Source: VMCP01 sp964415065
GTDB taxonomy: Bacteria > Bacteroidota > Bacteroidia > NS11-12g > UBA955
Assembly (NCBI GenBank): GCA_964415065.1
Contig: CAYPYX010000008.1
Span: 11,270 to 75,269 of the forward strand
Length of the DNA: 64,000 nucleotides
Direction of reading: 5' to 3'
Part shown: positions 17,761 to 28,185 of the stretch, one piece after another
Numbering within the stretch: the first letter of the stretch is position 1
Layout of the letters: every line of letters starts with the position of its first letter
Translations under genes and position numbers: made by a program
The notes under the pieces: generated by a model
What the model was told of the DNA's origin: nothing
Seen by the model: only the letters and a program-made list of their open reading frames with translations
Database searches by the model: none

Positions 17761-20700
17761 TTGAGAAATTCAATTCCTTCATATACAACGATTATCCAGT
17801 TATATAAGGCTTCTTTGTTAAAAAGAGAAGTCTCTCGTTTGGTTACTCTGTGGGTAATTTTAAGTTGGATTTCATTTTTATGGGCAGCTCCAGGTAAGCC
17901 AGTTAAAATTAATTCAAAAAGCGGTCCACACAGAGTAAATTTTAGTTGGACACAATCTGCTGATTCTACTCAATATTTTCAAATTTTTAGAAGTGTAAAT
18001 AATGGTAGCTTTTCGCTGTACGATTCAACAAATAGTTTGAATTTTACAGATACCCTCGCAGTTGCTGGTAATTTGTATTCATATACCTTAAGAGCGGTGG
18101 ACTCTGTAGGTATATTTGGCGATTTTTCGGATACATTCAGTTTGACATCCAACCGAATTTGGTGGATTCATACAACGGGTAGTGATAATCAATGGTTAGG
18201 GTTTTCAAGTGAGCCATTTAAAACGGTTCAGTTTGCCTTAAATCGTGCACAAAATGGTGATACGATACTTTTAAGTCAGGGCACATATACTGATGGGATA
18301 TCCATTGATAAAAGTATAACACTGTCATCGAAATGGCTGTTGAATGGTGATACTTCAGAAATTTTCAAAACGGAATTGTCTGGAAACTCAACCCACAGAA
18401 TCTTAGAAATTCAAACCTCCGGTTCAGAGAAAGTTCGGATTTCAGGTTTAACACTTTCCCAAGGAAAATCCACCATTGGAGCGGGTATTTATGCTCAGAC
18501 TTCTACTTCTGATACGCTGTTTCTACAAAATCTTGTATTTTCAAACAATAACGCTGATTTAGCTGGATCCTCTTTGTATTTAAAGGGTTCCAGTTCGGGT
18601 GTTGCACTGGCACAAAATTGTATTTTTACACAGGAAGCGGGTCCATCGTTGATTAAAATCCTGCAATCAACATTGAATTTGCAGTTCTCCACGTTTTATA
18701 GTAACACGTTATCGACTGCTGACACGTGTATTGTGCTAACAGGTGGTGAGTTAAACATTAAAAATTCTATTCTTTATTCTTCTTCCAACACGTCGCATAC
18801 AACCATTGGTAGTTCATTGATTTCGGGCAGTACCAATCAAATTAACGTAAGTTATTCGAATGTTTTTGGGGGATGGTCGGGTGCAGGAAATATTTCTGCC
18901 GAACCTAAGTTTGTAAGTGGTACATTGATTCCAAGTAATCAATCGCCTGTTATTGCAAGAGCTAGTAGCGCTGTATCCTTATCACAGGACTTTAATGGCA
19001 CATCTAGACCCAATCCTACTGGAACACAACCAGAAATGGGAGCCATAGAGAGCGAGTTTTCCGTAACGTTACCAAGTTTGGATTCAATTTCAAAGGATGC
19101 CGATACCTTTTTCGTGTTCGCTAGAATTTGGCAACCGGAATACAAATCTAAATTGTTCTTAGAAATTAGTGACGATTTGAAAAATCCCATCAAGTACGAT
19201 TCCATTTCTGCAACATCGGGAGTTTATGGTTATCGATTCAAAGAAGGACGATTGGAAAATGGGAAAACCTATCATTTTCGGATTTTTCAAGGAGAATCAA
19301 AGTCGGATAAAGATTTAACGAGTACTCTTTTTAGTGAATACTTATCCAGTAGCATTCCATTAACATCATACAATTGCAGAGGATTAAACGACTCATTATT
19401 CACCTCATCCAAACTGCAATGTATTCGCGGTAATCATTTTGAATTCATTAATCGAAGTAAAGAAAGCGCGGGATATTCCATTGTTTCTGAAATTTGGAAT
19501 CTTTGGGGAAGTTCATTATCCAATCAAACTTCAAGTTCAGATACTTTGAGATGGTCATTTTCAGACTCTGGTGCGTATTATGCTTCAATTACCGTAAAGA
19601 ACAATAAAGGTTGCGTTCAATCGGATACGGTTAAAGTGTATGTTGCTAACAATCCAACGGCCAACTTCACGGTAAACGATACCGCTCAATGTTCTTCAAA
19701 TCAGAAGTTTGTATTCAATTCAACATCCAAGTCTAGTATTAAAAATTCAACTTCCTTGAGTTTGTATTGGGATATGGGTGACTCATCGTTTACCTCGAAA
19801 TCCAATCCAATTAATATTTACAATTCCTCTGGACCGCGTTGGGTAACGCAAATTGCCACCAATAAATATGGTTGTAAAGACACAATTGTAAAACGCATCA
19901 TGGTTGCCCCAATGCCGGTTGCGGAAATTCAATTGATTGACTCGGCTCTTTGTTTCACGGGGAATTCTTTTCGGGTTTCCAGTCGATCAAGTATTAATCT
20001 CGGTGGTGGAAATCTTGATTTACGTTGGAGATTTGAGGATTACAATAATATCAAGCAGAGATGGGAGTCAAGCGCGGCTACATCCCTCAATACGCGTAAA
20101 GATACTGCTATTAAAGCATTTAATTTAACTGGTTATAAACGTGCATGGTTAACGGTTACGAGTTCTTATGGTTGCAAAGATTCTACAAACAATCAACTTC
20201 ACGTAATTCAAGAACCCACAGCACAATTTCTTGCTAGTGCAACGCAGGTGTGTTTAAATCAAAATGTGTTTAGCATTTCTGACCAATCCCTACAAGGTGA
20301 AACCAATATCAATCAGTGGAAGGTTGCTTGGGGAAATGGTTTGACAACTACCAAAAATAGTTCGGACACGTTTCAAATTCATTACGCGGATTCAGGAAAA
20401 TATACCGTTAGATTATCGATAATTGATCAACGAGGATGTAAGGATACACAACTGGCTCAAATTTTTGTTGCACCCAATCCGAAGGCGACTTTTATAGTAA
20501 ATGATACCACTCAATGTTTAAGTCAAAATGCATTTCAAATTACTCAGAATTCTATATCCAACTCGAATAATGCTTCGTTGATTTATGCATGGAATTATGG
20601 AGATGGAAATAGTGGCAGTGCTGCATCCCCCAATAAAACCTATAATTCCAAAGGAAATTACGAAATTCAATTGGTTACGACCAATATTCATGGTTGTACG

Positions 20701-23700
20701 GATACAGCTTTGCAATCCGTGCGGGTTTATGGAATGCCTACCGTTAAATTCAGCGTTAACGATTCTCAATTGTGCGAAAATAATGGAAACGCCCAATTTA
20801 CTAACTTGAGTAATATTGCTATCGGCGAAGGAAGATTGAGTTGGAATTGGATATTTGGAAATGGCACCTCAGATACCGCCCAAACGCCGAGTGCGTTGTA
20901 TAGCTCAGTGTCGAATCCTGTTGTTAAATTGATCGCAACCTCCACTTTTGGTTGTACGGATAGTGCTTCGATTCAATTGGAAATAGTGAAAAAGCCTTTG
21001 ATTCAAACCGTCGTAATAAATGATTCTTGTTTGAATTCAGGAGTTCAGCTGAAGGTTCGCGATTTAAATCAAGCACAACCGACGTCAGTACTTTGGGACT
21101 TTTCGGATAATACCCAGAGTTCAGATTCAACGCTGTTGAAGTTTTTTGCCACAGAAGGATTGAAAAATTATCAATTAGTTGTTTCCAATTCCGCAGGTTG
21201 TAAAGACACTGTAACCGGAAATATTCGTGTATATGAAAACCCTTGGGCTGATTTTGTAATTGATGTCGATGAGCAGTGTTTGAAAGGAAATAAATTTGAA
21301 TTTAAAGATATTACCAACTATAAATATGCAGCTTCTAGTATAGTTAATTATTGGGTTTTTGGGGATGGTGAGCGAGATACAATCGGATCGAGTAGTACGG
21401 TTAATCATGTGTATAATGACACAGGAACTTACCCGGTTATTCTCATTGCTAAAAATGGTTATGGTTGTGCTGATACGTTGCAACAGAACATTAGGGTTTT
21501 CCCAATGCCTAAAGCACAGTTTACCATCAACGATAGTTTGCAATGTTTTAAGGGCAATGAATTTAAATTCAGTAATAGCAGTGTTTCAAATACCGTAAAT
21601 TCTGCATTGGATTATGTGTGGGATTTTGGAGATACAACACAATCCGTAAATACATCCCCCGAAAAAAAATACAACAGTGATGGCACACGGAATATACAAT
21701 TGATTGTACACAACATCCACGGTTGTAGAGATACATCAACTTCAATATTGCAAGTATATCCGCAGTCGGTTCCATCATTTACGGTCAATGATACCGCACA
21801 GTGCGAGAATAATAATCAGTTCGAATTTACCTCTACTTCAACGATAAAATCAACAGGAGGGACACTGAGTTATTTCTGGAATTTGGGACAAGGGAAGACC
21901 GGTTCGGGTTCACCCATTCAAGTAAGCTATTCCAATAAAGGAACTACGGTGGTTCAATTGGTTACAACAACTTCTCTGGGATGTAAAGATTCGATTGAAG
22001 GTAGTATTTTATTACAATCCAAACCCCAAGCTTTGATTAGCAAATTGAATGCAGATTCATGTTTGAATAATGCTTGGAAGTTCAAAGTGATTGATATTAA
22101 ATCACCTAGTATTTCAAACGTACAATGGAGTTTCAGTGACTTGACGGTGGTTCAAGATTCAGTTTTTGAGAAATCTTTCAGTTCTTCTGGTGTTCAAACG
22201 GCTCAGGTGATCATTGCCAATGCGAATGGGTGTACGGATACGGTTCAAAAATCATGGACGGTTTATCACAATCCAGTTGCCCAATTTGTAATTGCTGATG
22301 ATTCCCTTTGTTTGGTGGGAAATCGTTTTCAATTTAACCAAACCTCTACTACATCCTCGGGTGTAAATCAGAATTATTCTTGGTTATTCGGGGATGGTAA
22401 ATCGGGAAGTACTCAAGCGAATCCACAATATACCTATAGTGATACGGGAAATTATACCGTAAGGATGGAAGTAATGAATTCCTTGGGGTGTATAGACACA
22501 GCTTGGAAAACACTACGAGTTAAGAGCAATCCCCAAAGTCTATTTACTGAAGATTTAGCGTTGCAATGTTTGCATTCGAACCTTACTCAATTTACAAATT
22601 CTTCTACATCGGAAACACAAAATTCAGGTTTGATATATACCTGGAATTTTGGTGATTCTACTGTTTCATCGTTAAAAAATCCAAGTAAATCGTATTCTTG
22701 GGCAGGGGTTAAAAACGTCCAATTGATTGTTAAAAACGATGAGAATTGCTTGGATACGATGGTCAGACAGATTGAAATCAAACCCGAACCAGTAGCAGCA
22801 TTTTCTATCAACAATGCGGTTCAATGTGCCAATGACAATCAGTTTATTCTTACTGACACTTCAAAAGTTTCAAGCAGAGGAGGAAGTTTAAGGGCAGATT
22901 GGATTGCTGCAAATGGCAAATCCAAATCCAACTCTTCCAATTTTGTTTTAGGATATAATTCAGAGGGGACTTATAGCATAAAGATGGTTTCTACGACACA
23001 ATATGGATGCAAAGATTCTATCGTGAAAACCATTAAATTGAATCCCAAACCTCAAACAAAATTTGCCTATCTGAGTAAAGATTCATGTTTGACTACTACG
23101 TCAATTTTACAAGCAAGTAATTCGGGTAAAAGTGGAATTAAAGGAGTTAAGTGGAGTTTCTCCGACAATTCACTTTCTCAAGGCGTAACCATTACAAAAA
23201 AGTATAATAGTTCAGGAACCAAAACAGGTTTTATCTATTTAACTGATAACTTAAATTGTGTTGATACTCTTTCATTTGCATTTAATATTTGGAAGAATCC
23301 AACATCGAAATTTGGAACAAACACACAAAACACCTGTTTTAGTGGAAATTTGATAGAGTTTAAAGATTCAAGTAAATCCAATTCCGGTAGCATTCAAAAT
23401 GTAACTTGGAACTTCTTTGATGGAACAACTCAATCATTTAATTCCGCGCAGTCTACCCAACATTCTTACGGTAGCTCTGGTAAGTATTTGGTTAAACATA
23501 AGGTAATCAATTCGTTTGGATGTCAAGACAGTTCTACTCAATGGATTAACATTACACCTAACCCAATTACTGATTTTGAAGTCGACAATAACTCACAATG
23601 TTTGTCGGGTAATTTGTTTTCGTTTACGGATAACTCAAATCCCAATAATGGTATTTCGAGCTTGTCCTATTTTTGGGATTTTGGGGATTCTAATACTGCT

Positions 23701-26700
23701 ACAAGTAAGAATCCGACCCATTCGTTCAAGCACGCAGGCGTAAAGTTGATTCGTTTGATAATCTTAAACACTAACGGTTGCACGGATACCTTGTTTAAGC
23801 AGGTTACGGTTAGGCCGCAACCTGTTGCCCAATTTTCAATCAACACACAGGATCAATGTGTAAATCAACAGTCATATAATTTTACTGATAATTCTACTGT
23901 TACTAGTGGCGGAGGATCCTTATCGAGAGTTTGGGATTTGGGGGATGGCAGTATTTCAAATTCAAGTTCTGTTGCAAATAAAAAATACAATGCAGCCTCG
24001 AGTTATAAAGTAAAATTAATATCTAAAACCAGTTTTGGCTGTGTAGATTCGTTAATTCAAAACATACGAGTTTTACCCAAACCCAATTTATCATTCACGG
24101 TTAACACCGATACACAATGTTTGGTGGGTAATTCGTACGGGTTTTATAATAATAGTTCTATTGTAAGTGGAGGAGGAACGGTAAGTTACCAATGGCGTTT
24201 TGGTGATGGTAATAGTTCAACGAATTCACATCCTACGTATTCTTACACCAACTACGGTTTTTATTCCGTTCGATTATTGGGAACTACTCAATTTGGTTGT
24301 GTTGATTCGTTGAAAAAAACCGTTTCGGTAATTGCATCCCCCCAAACCACATTCATTTTATCGAATTCCAACACTCAATGCAACAGCGTTGATACATTTA
24401 AATTACTAAACCAAACTTCCGCATTGAATGGCAAGAATATTAAGTATTTATGGCAGTTTGGGGATGGTAGCAGCAGTACATCCACAAATCCGATAAAGAG
24501 TTTTGTCAATGCTGGTGTTTATAATGTGCGACTGAAAGCAACCAATAGCAACGGTTGTGCTGATAGCTCCTCGCAAAAAGTCACGGTTCATGCTGATCCG
24601 AAAGCCGATTTTGCAATTAATCAAGCAGGGCAATGTATAAACAATCAGCTGTTTGAATTCAAGAATAACTCCAGCATTGCATTTGGTGGTGGAAGTATGA
24701 ATTTTGATTGGAAATATGAGGATTCATCCTTTTCAAATTCTACGAACACTTCTCGAACTTTTTCTGAAGTAAAAACATACACCATAAAATTAATTGCCAA
24801 GTCAACTTTAGGATGTAGTGACTCTCTTTCTAAGCAGATTGTAGTTTATCCTCAACCACAAGCTGATTTCACAATTAATAACACTCAACAGTGTTTAACA
24901 AATAATCAGTTCAACTTCACCAACAACTCCACTATTTCGTCGGGTACTAATTCGTATGTTTGGAGTTATGGAAATGGTACGGGTAGTACATCTGTAAGTC
25001 CTTCAAATACTTATTCTGCTTTTGGAAAGTACAAAGTAGTTTTGAAGGCGATTTCTAACCGCAACTGTGAAGACACCAGTTCAAAATGGGTAACAGTACA
25101 TTCTAAACCCAGTGTAGCATTTCTTAGATCCGATACGGCTAGTTGTTTGTATAAAAATGAATTTAATTTCAGCAGCATAAGTAGTAATTCTGATGGTGCT
25201 GCGCTTAGTTATCGATGGGTGTATTCAGATGGAAAATCAGATACTGGTAAAAGCGTAAAAAAATCGTTTGATTTAACTGGTAAATACACGGTTAAATTAA
25301 TCGCAACTTCAACCAACAGTTGTCGGGATAGTTTTACCAGTACGATTCGAATTTTCCCTCAGCCAATACCATCTTTTGCTATTAATTCCAACAATCAGTG
25401 TTTGACAAACAATTCATACGAGGCTACCAATAACAGTACCATAGCTTCAGAAGGTGGAACACTAAACTATGTTTGGGATTTAGGAAACTCGAATCAGCAA
25501 ACGGTAAAGAATCCCAAGTGGAATTACACCCAAGATGATACGTTTACGGTAGCACTTACAGTTAAATCTTCTCTCGGTTGCATAGATAGTTTAAAAAAAT
25601 CGGTGATTGTTTACCCGCAACCCGTGATCGGATTTGATATAGCTGATTCAGCTCAGTGTTTTACCGACAATCGATTCACCATGTCGAATGTTTCTACGGT
25701 AAAATATGGAAGCATTGCATACGATTGGAATTTTGGTAATAATCAAAAATCAACAGGAACTTCTCCTGTAGTTTCATATTCTTCTTTTGGGAAATATATC
25801 GTTCGATTAACGGGAAAAACCAATTTTGGTTGCATGGATTCTGCAAAACATGATGTTCAGATTTTCGATGTTCCTAAAGCGGCCTTCACGGTTAATGATG
25901 CAGAACAATGTTTAAGAAGTCAGAAATTTTCTTGGACTAGTACGTCGTATTTGCCGAAAAGTAATGGACAATTGTACTGGTTCTTTGGGGATGGAAATAC
26001 TCAGAATGGAAGTAATTCTACCATGAGTAAAGTAAATCATAGTTATTCTGCTGTTGGTGTTTATACCGTTAGGTTAAGAGTTGTCAGTTCTGATGGTTGT
26101 GCCGATTCTATAAGTTCTAATGTTCGGATTGATGAGCACCCTAGAACGCAATTTGAAGTGTCGGATTCAGTTCAATGTATTAACAACAACGACTTTGTTT
26201 TTGAAAATAAAACCAGTATTTCCAAAGGTAAATTCAATTCTTTCTGGGATTTCGGTGATGTCAGTTATTCAAATACGGAATTTGGTCGACACACCTATTC
26301 TAAAGCGGGAAGTTATTTGGTAAAATTAGTGACATCCTCAGCATTTGGTTGCTCTGATACCTTAATTCAACAGGTACGAGTTACGAATTTGCCTAAAATT
26401 CAATTCGCATTAAATCGCAATGCATCTTGTTTACTAAATAATTCGTTTGTTGCGGATAATCAATCTCAATATGTAGGTTCAGAATCCGTGAATTACAGGT
26501 GGTTGTCTTCTGATGGAACTCAAATGAATAATACGTTATTCCAACATCAATTTGCTGAATCTGGGAAGTTCCGATTGAAATTAATTGGAACAACATCAGA
26601 GGGATGTTCGGATTCAACTGAGAAACCTATTGAAGTGTATCCTCAAGGGGAATCTAAATTGGTTATTTTAGACACGTTGCAATGTTTACGAGGCAATTTA

Positions 26701-28185
26701 TTCAATTTTGGAAATGAATCTCGAGTAGACGGATCGCGCTTTGCCATTTTGAGTTGGAATTTTGGCAACGGTTATATTGATACTATGTACACATCAACTC
26801 CAGTGGTGTTTGAATATGGCGATACTGGTACTTTTAGAGTAGAACTGATTACAACCACGGAAAACTTATGTACAGATACGAGTTTTGGATTTGTAAAGGT
26901 AGTAGAAATGCCTGAAGCTAACCTCCTGCAGAATACGGTTTCAGCTTGTTTTAATCAACAAACCTTTGAGTTCTACGACGTTTCAAATAAAACGGTTGGA
27001 GTGTTTAATGAATGGTTATTCGATAAGCAAATTGTTACAAATACAGATACGTTAACTCCCCATTTTATTCAACCTGGTAAATATCGAGTATCGCTGGTAT
27101 CAAAAACTAAGTATGGTTGTACGGATACAGCAATTCGATTTGCCATCGTAAATGAAATTCCTCAAGCTCGAATAGCCGTGAACAATAATTCACAATGTCT
27201 GGCCGAAAACGATTTTTACTTCAGCAATATATCTTCAAGTTTCTCCAATCCCGATGAATTCTGGGATTTTGGCGATGGGTCATTTGGAACAGGGTCTGAC
27301 ATAAACCAATTCTACACAGAAGCGGGTAGTTACACAGTAGAATTAACAGTAGAAAATGATTCATTGTGTTCAGATACTGCAAGGATGTCGATAATTGTGA
27401 ACCCAACACCAGAGGCTGCTCTTTCAATTAGTCCAGTTTGTGTAAATCAGCCTTCGGATATTGTTTCAAATGCGAGTATATCTTCTGGAAGAATTGTAAA
27501 TTATCAATGGGATTTGGGCGATGGGGGGAACTCTGCGGACTCGGTTCCAACCCAAACTTATCGCAGACCTGGAAAGTACTACATCCGATTGGAAATGAGT
27601 TCCGATAAAGGATGTTTTGCTGGTTTCTTGGATTCTACCGAAGTGTATAGCAATCCAGAAGCATATTTTACAATCCTAACTGAAAGAGCAACGATTTTGA
27701 ATCCTGAGATTTATGTTTTGGATTCAAGTACTAATGCTTCTACCTATGAGTGGGACATGAACGACGGTTCTGATTTTTATTACGATTATGAAGTGAAGCA
27801 TACTTACCAAGATACGGGATTATACCAGGTTCGATTGGTTGTGGCTTCTACTGAAGGTTGTTTAGATACGTTTTCTAGAACCATTCAGGTTTGGCCTGAT
27901 TATAACATATTATTACCGACGGCTTTTTCTCCGAATGATGATCAATTTAACGACGAATACCATGTTCGAGGAAATCACCATTCAGTGAGAGCAGCCAATT
28001 GGATAGTTTACAATTCCGAAGGAATACGGGTGTTCGAGTCCAAGAATATTGAAGATTCTTGGAATGGAAAACTCTACAACGGATCTGAAGAATTACCTGC
28101 TGGTGAATATGAACTCGTATTGTTTGTGACCGATATTTACGGTAAACAAGCTCAGTTTGACCAAAAAGTTACCATTGTAAAATGA
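17761..28185 (+). CDS. Giant T9SS-exported surface protein: FN3, beta-helix, about 33 PKD-like repeats, type B sorting domain
   Basis: 3474 residues. The only possible start before the signal-like helix (RLVTLWVILSWISFLW) is TTG 17761, as a TAA in frame ends at 17748. Order: fibronectin-III-like domain (about 43-125); right-handed beta-helix repeats (about 130-400) closing with a choice-of-anchor-Q-like motif (NPTGTQPEMGAIESEF); a beta domain to about 530; then some 33 PKD-like units of about 86 residues; and a C-terminal gliding-motility-associated (CHU_C, type B) sorting domain starting at TAFSPNDDQFNDEYHVRG. Most PKD units have WDFGDG-like centres and one Cys near each end (…QC… and …GC.D…), suggesting a disulfide in every unit. 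Probably an adhesin or surface filament. Its stop overlaps the next start (ATGA). Confidence 0.93.
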   Translation: MRNSIPSYTTIIQLYKASLLKREVSRLVTLWVILSWISFLWAAPGKPVKINSKSGPHRVNFSWTQSADSTQYFQIFRSVNNGSFSLYDSTNSLNFTDTLAVAGNLYSYTLRAVDSVGIFGDFSDTFSLTSNRIWWIHTTGSDNQWLGFSSEPFKTVQFALNRAQNGDTILLSQGTYTDGISIDKSITLSSKWLLNGDTSEIFKTELSGNSTHRILEIQTSGSEKVRISGLTLSQGKSTIGAGIYAQTSTSDTLFLQNLVFSNNNADLAGSSLYLKGSSSGVALAQNCIFTQEAGPSLIKILQSTLNLQFSTFYSNTLSTADTCIVLTGGELNIKNSILYSSSNTSHTTIGSSLISGSTNQINVSYSNVFGGWSGAGNISAEPKFVSGTLIPSNQSPVIARASSAVSLSQDFNGTSRPNPTGTQPEMGAIESEFSVTLPSLDSISKDADTFFVFARIWQPEYKSKLFLEISDDLKNPIKYDSISATSGVYGYRFKEGRLENGKTYHFRIFQGESKSDKDLTSTLFSEYLSSSIPLTSYNCRGLNDSLFTSSKLQCIRGNHFEFINRSKESAGYSIVSEIWNLWGSSLSNQTSSSDTLRWSFSDSGAYYASITVKNNKGCVQSDTVKVYVANNPTANFTVNDTAQCSSNQKFVFNSTSKSSIKNSTSLSLYWDMGDSSFTSKSNPINIYNSSGPRWVTQIATNKYGCKDTIVKRIMVAPMPVAEIQLIDSALCFTGNSFRVSSRSSINLGGGNLDLRWRFEDYNNIKQRWESSAATSLNTRKDTAIKAFNLTGYKRAWLTVTSSYGCKDSTNNQLHVIQEPTAQFLASATQVCLNQNVFSISDQSLQGETNINQWKVAWGNGLTTTKNSSDTFQIHYADSGKYTVRLSIIDQRGCKDTQLAQIFVAPNPKATFIVNDTTQCLSQNAFQITQNSISNSNNASLIYAWNYGDGNSGSAASPNKTYNSKGNYEIQLVTTNIHGCTDTALQSVRVYGMPTVKFSVNDSQLCENNGNAQFTNLSNIAIGEGRLSWNWIFGNGTSDTAQTPSALYSSVSNPVVKLIATSTFGCTDSASIQLEIVKKPLIQTVVINDSCLNSGVQLKVRDLNQAQPTSVLWDFSDNTQSSDSTLLKFFATEGLKNYQLVVSNSAGCKDTVTGNIRVYENPWADFVIDVDEQCLKGNKFEFKDITNYKYAASSIVNYWVFGDGERDTIGSSSTVNHVYNDTGTYPVILIAKNGYGCADTLQQNIRVFPMPKAQFTINDSLQCFKGNEFKFSNSSVSNTVNSALDYVWDFGDTTQSVNTSPEKKYNSDGTRNIQLIVHNIHGCRDTSTSILQVYPQSVPSFTVNDTAQCENNNQFEFTSTSTIKSTGGTLSYFWNLGQGKTGSGSPIQVSYSNKGTTVVQLVTTTSLGCKDSIEGSILLQSKPQALISKLNADSCLNNAWKFKVIDIKSPSISNVQWSFSDLTVVQDSVFEKSFSSSGVQTAQVIIANANGCTDTVQKSWTVYHNPVAQFVIADDSLCLVGNRFQFNQTSTTSSGVNQNYSWLFGDGKSGSTQANPQYTYSDTGNYTVRMEVMNSLGCIDTAWKTLRVKSNPQSLFTEDLALQCLHSNLTQFTNSSTSETQNSGLIYTWNFGDSTVSSLKNPSKSYSWAGVKNVQLIVKNDENCLDTMVRQIEIKPEPVAAFSINNAVQCANDNQFILTDTSKVSSRGGSLRADWIAANGKSKSNSSNFVLGYNSEGTYSIKMVSTTQYGCKDSIVKTIKLNPKPQTKFAYLSKDSCLTTTSILQASNSGKSGIKGVKWSFSDNSLSQGVTITKKYNSSGTKTGFIYLTDNLNCVDTLSFAFNIWKNPTSKFGTNTQNTCFSGNLIEFKDSSKSNSGSIQNVTWNFFDGTTQSFNSAQSTQHSYGSSGKYLVKHKVINSFGCQDSSTQWINITPNPITDFEVDNNSQCLSGNLFSFTDNSNPNNGISSLSYFWDFGDSNTATSKNPTHSFKHAGVKLIRLIILNTNGCTDTLFKQVTVRPQPVAQFSINTQDQCVNQQSYNFTDNSTVTSGGGSLSRVWDLGDGSISNSSSVANKKYNAASSYKVKLISKTSFGCVDSLIQNIRVLPKPNLSFTVNTDTQCLVGNSYGFYNNSSIVSGGGTVSYQWRFGDGNSSTNSHPTYSYTNYGFYSVRLLGTTQFGCVDSLKKTVSVIASPQTTFILSNSNTQCNSVDTFKLLNQTSALNGKNIKYLWQFGDGSSSTSTNPIKSFVNAGVYNVRLKATNSNGCADSSSQKVTVHADPKADFAINQAGQCINNQLFEFKNNSSIAFGGGSMNFDWKYEDSSFSNSTNTSRTFSEVKTYTIKLIAKSTLGCSDSLSKQIVVYPQPQADFTINNTQQCLTNNQFNFTNNSTISSGTNSYVWSYGNGTGSTSVSPSNTYSAFGKYKVVLKAISNRNCEDTSSKWVTVHSKPSVAFLRSDTASCLYKNEFNFSSISSNSDGAALSYRWVYSDGKSDTGKSVKKSFDLTGKYTVKLIATSTNSCRDSFTSTIRIFPQPIPSFAINSNNQCLTNNSYEATNNSTIASEGGTLNYVWDLGNSNQQTVKNPKWNYTQDDTFTVALTVKSSLGCIDSLKKSVIVYPQPVIGFDIADSAQCFTDNRFTMSNVSTVKYGSIAYDWNFGNNQKSTGTSPVVSYSSFGKYIVRLTGKTNFGCMDSAKHDVQIFDVPKAAFTVNDAEQCLRSQKFSWTSTSYLPKSNGQLYWFFGDGNTQNGSNSTMSKVNHSYSAVGVYTVRLRVVSSDGCADSISSNVRIDEHPRTQFEVSDSVQCINNNDFVFENKTSISKGKFNSFWDFGDVSYSNTEFGRHTYSKAGSYLVKLVTSSAFGCSDTLIQQVRVTNLPKIQFALNRNASCLLNNSFVADNQSQYVGSESVNYRWLSSDGTQMNNTLFQHQFAESGKFRLKLIGTTSEGCSDSTEKPIEVYPQGESKLVILDTLQCLRGNLFNFGNESRVDGSRFAILSWNFGNGYIDTMYTSTPVVFEYGDTGTFRVELITTTENLCTDTSFGFVKVVEMPEANLLQNTVSACFNQQTFEFYDVSNKTVGVFNEWLFDKQIVTNTDTLTPHFIQPGKYRVSLVSKTKYGCTDTAIRFAIVNEIPQARIAVNNNSQCLAENDFYFSNISSSFSNPDEFWDFGDGSFGTGSDINQFYTEAGSYTVELTVENDSLCSDTARMSIIVNPTPEAALSISPVCVNQPSDIVSNASISSGRIVNYQWDLGDGGNSADSVPTQTYRRPGKYYIRLEMSSDKGCFAGFLDSTEVYSNPEAYFTILTERATILNPEIYVLDSSTNASTYEWDMNDGSDFYYDYEVKHTYQDTGLYQVRLVVASTEGCLDTFSRTIQVWPDYNILLPTAFSPNDDQFNDEYHVRGNHHSVRAANWIVYNSEGIRVFESKNIEDSWNGKLYNGSEELPAGEYELVLFVTDIYGKQAQFDQKVTIVK

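Noticed and set aside
19600..27800. Regular repeats resembling a long tandem DNA array or CRISPR
   Set aside because: The periodicity of about 260 bp is at the protein level (PKD units). The DNA of the units is strongly diverged, there are no identical direct repeats with unique spacers, and one open frame covers it all.
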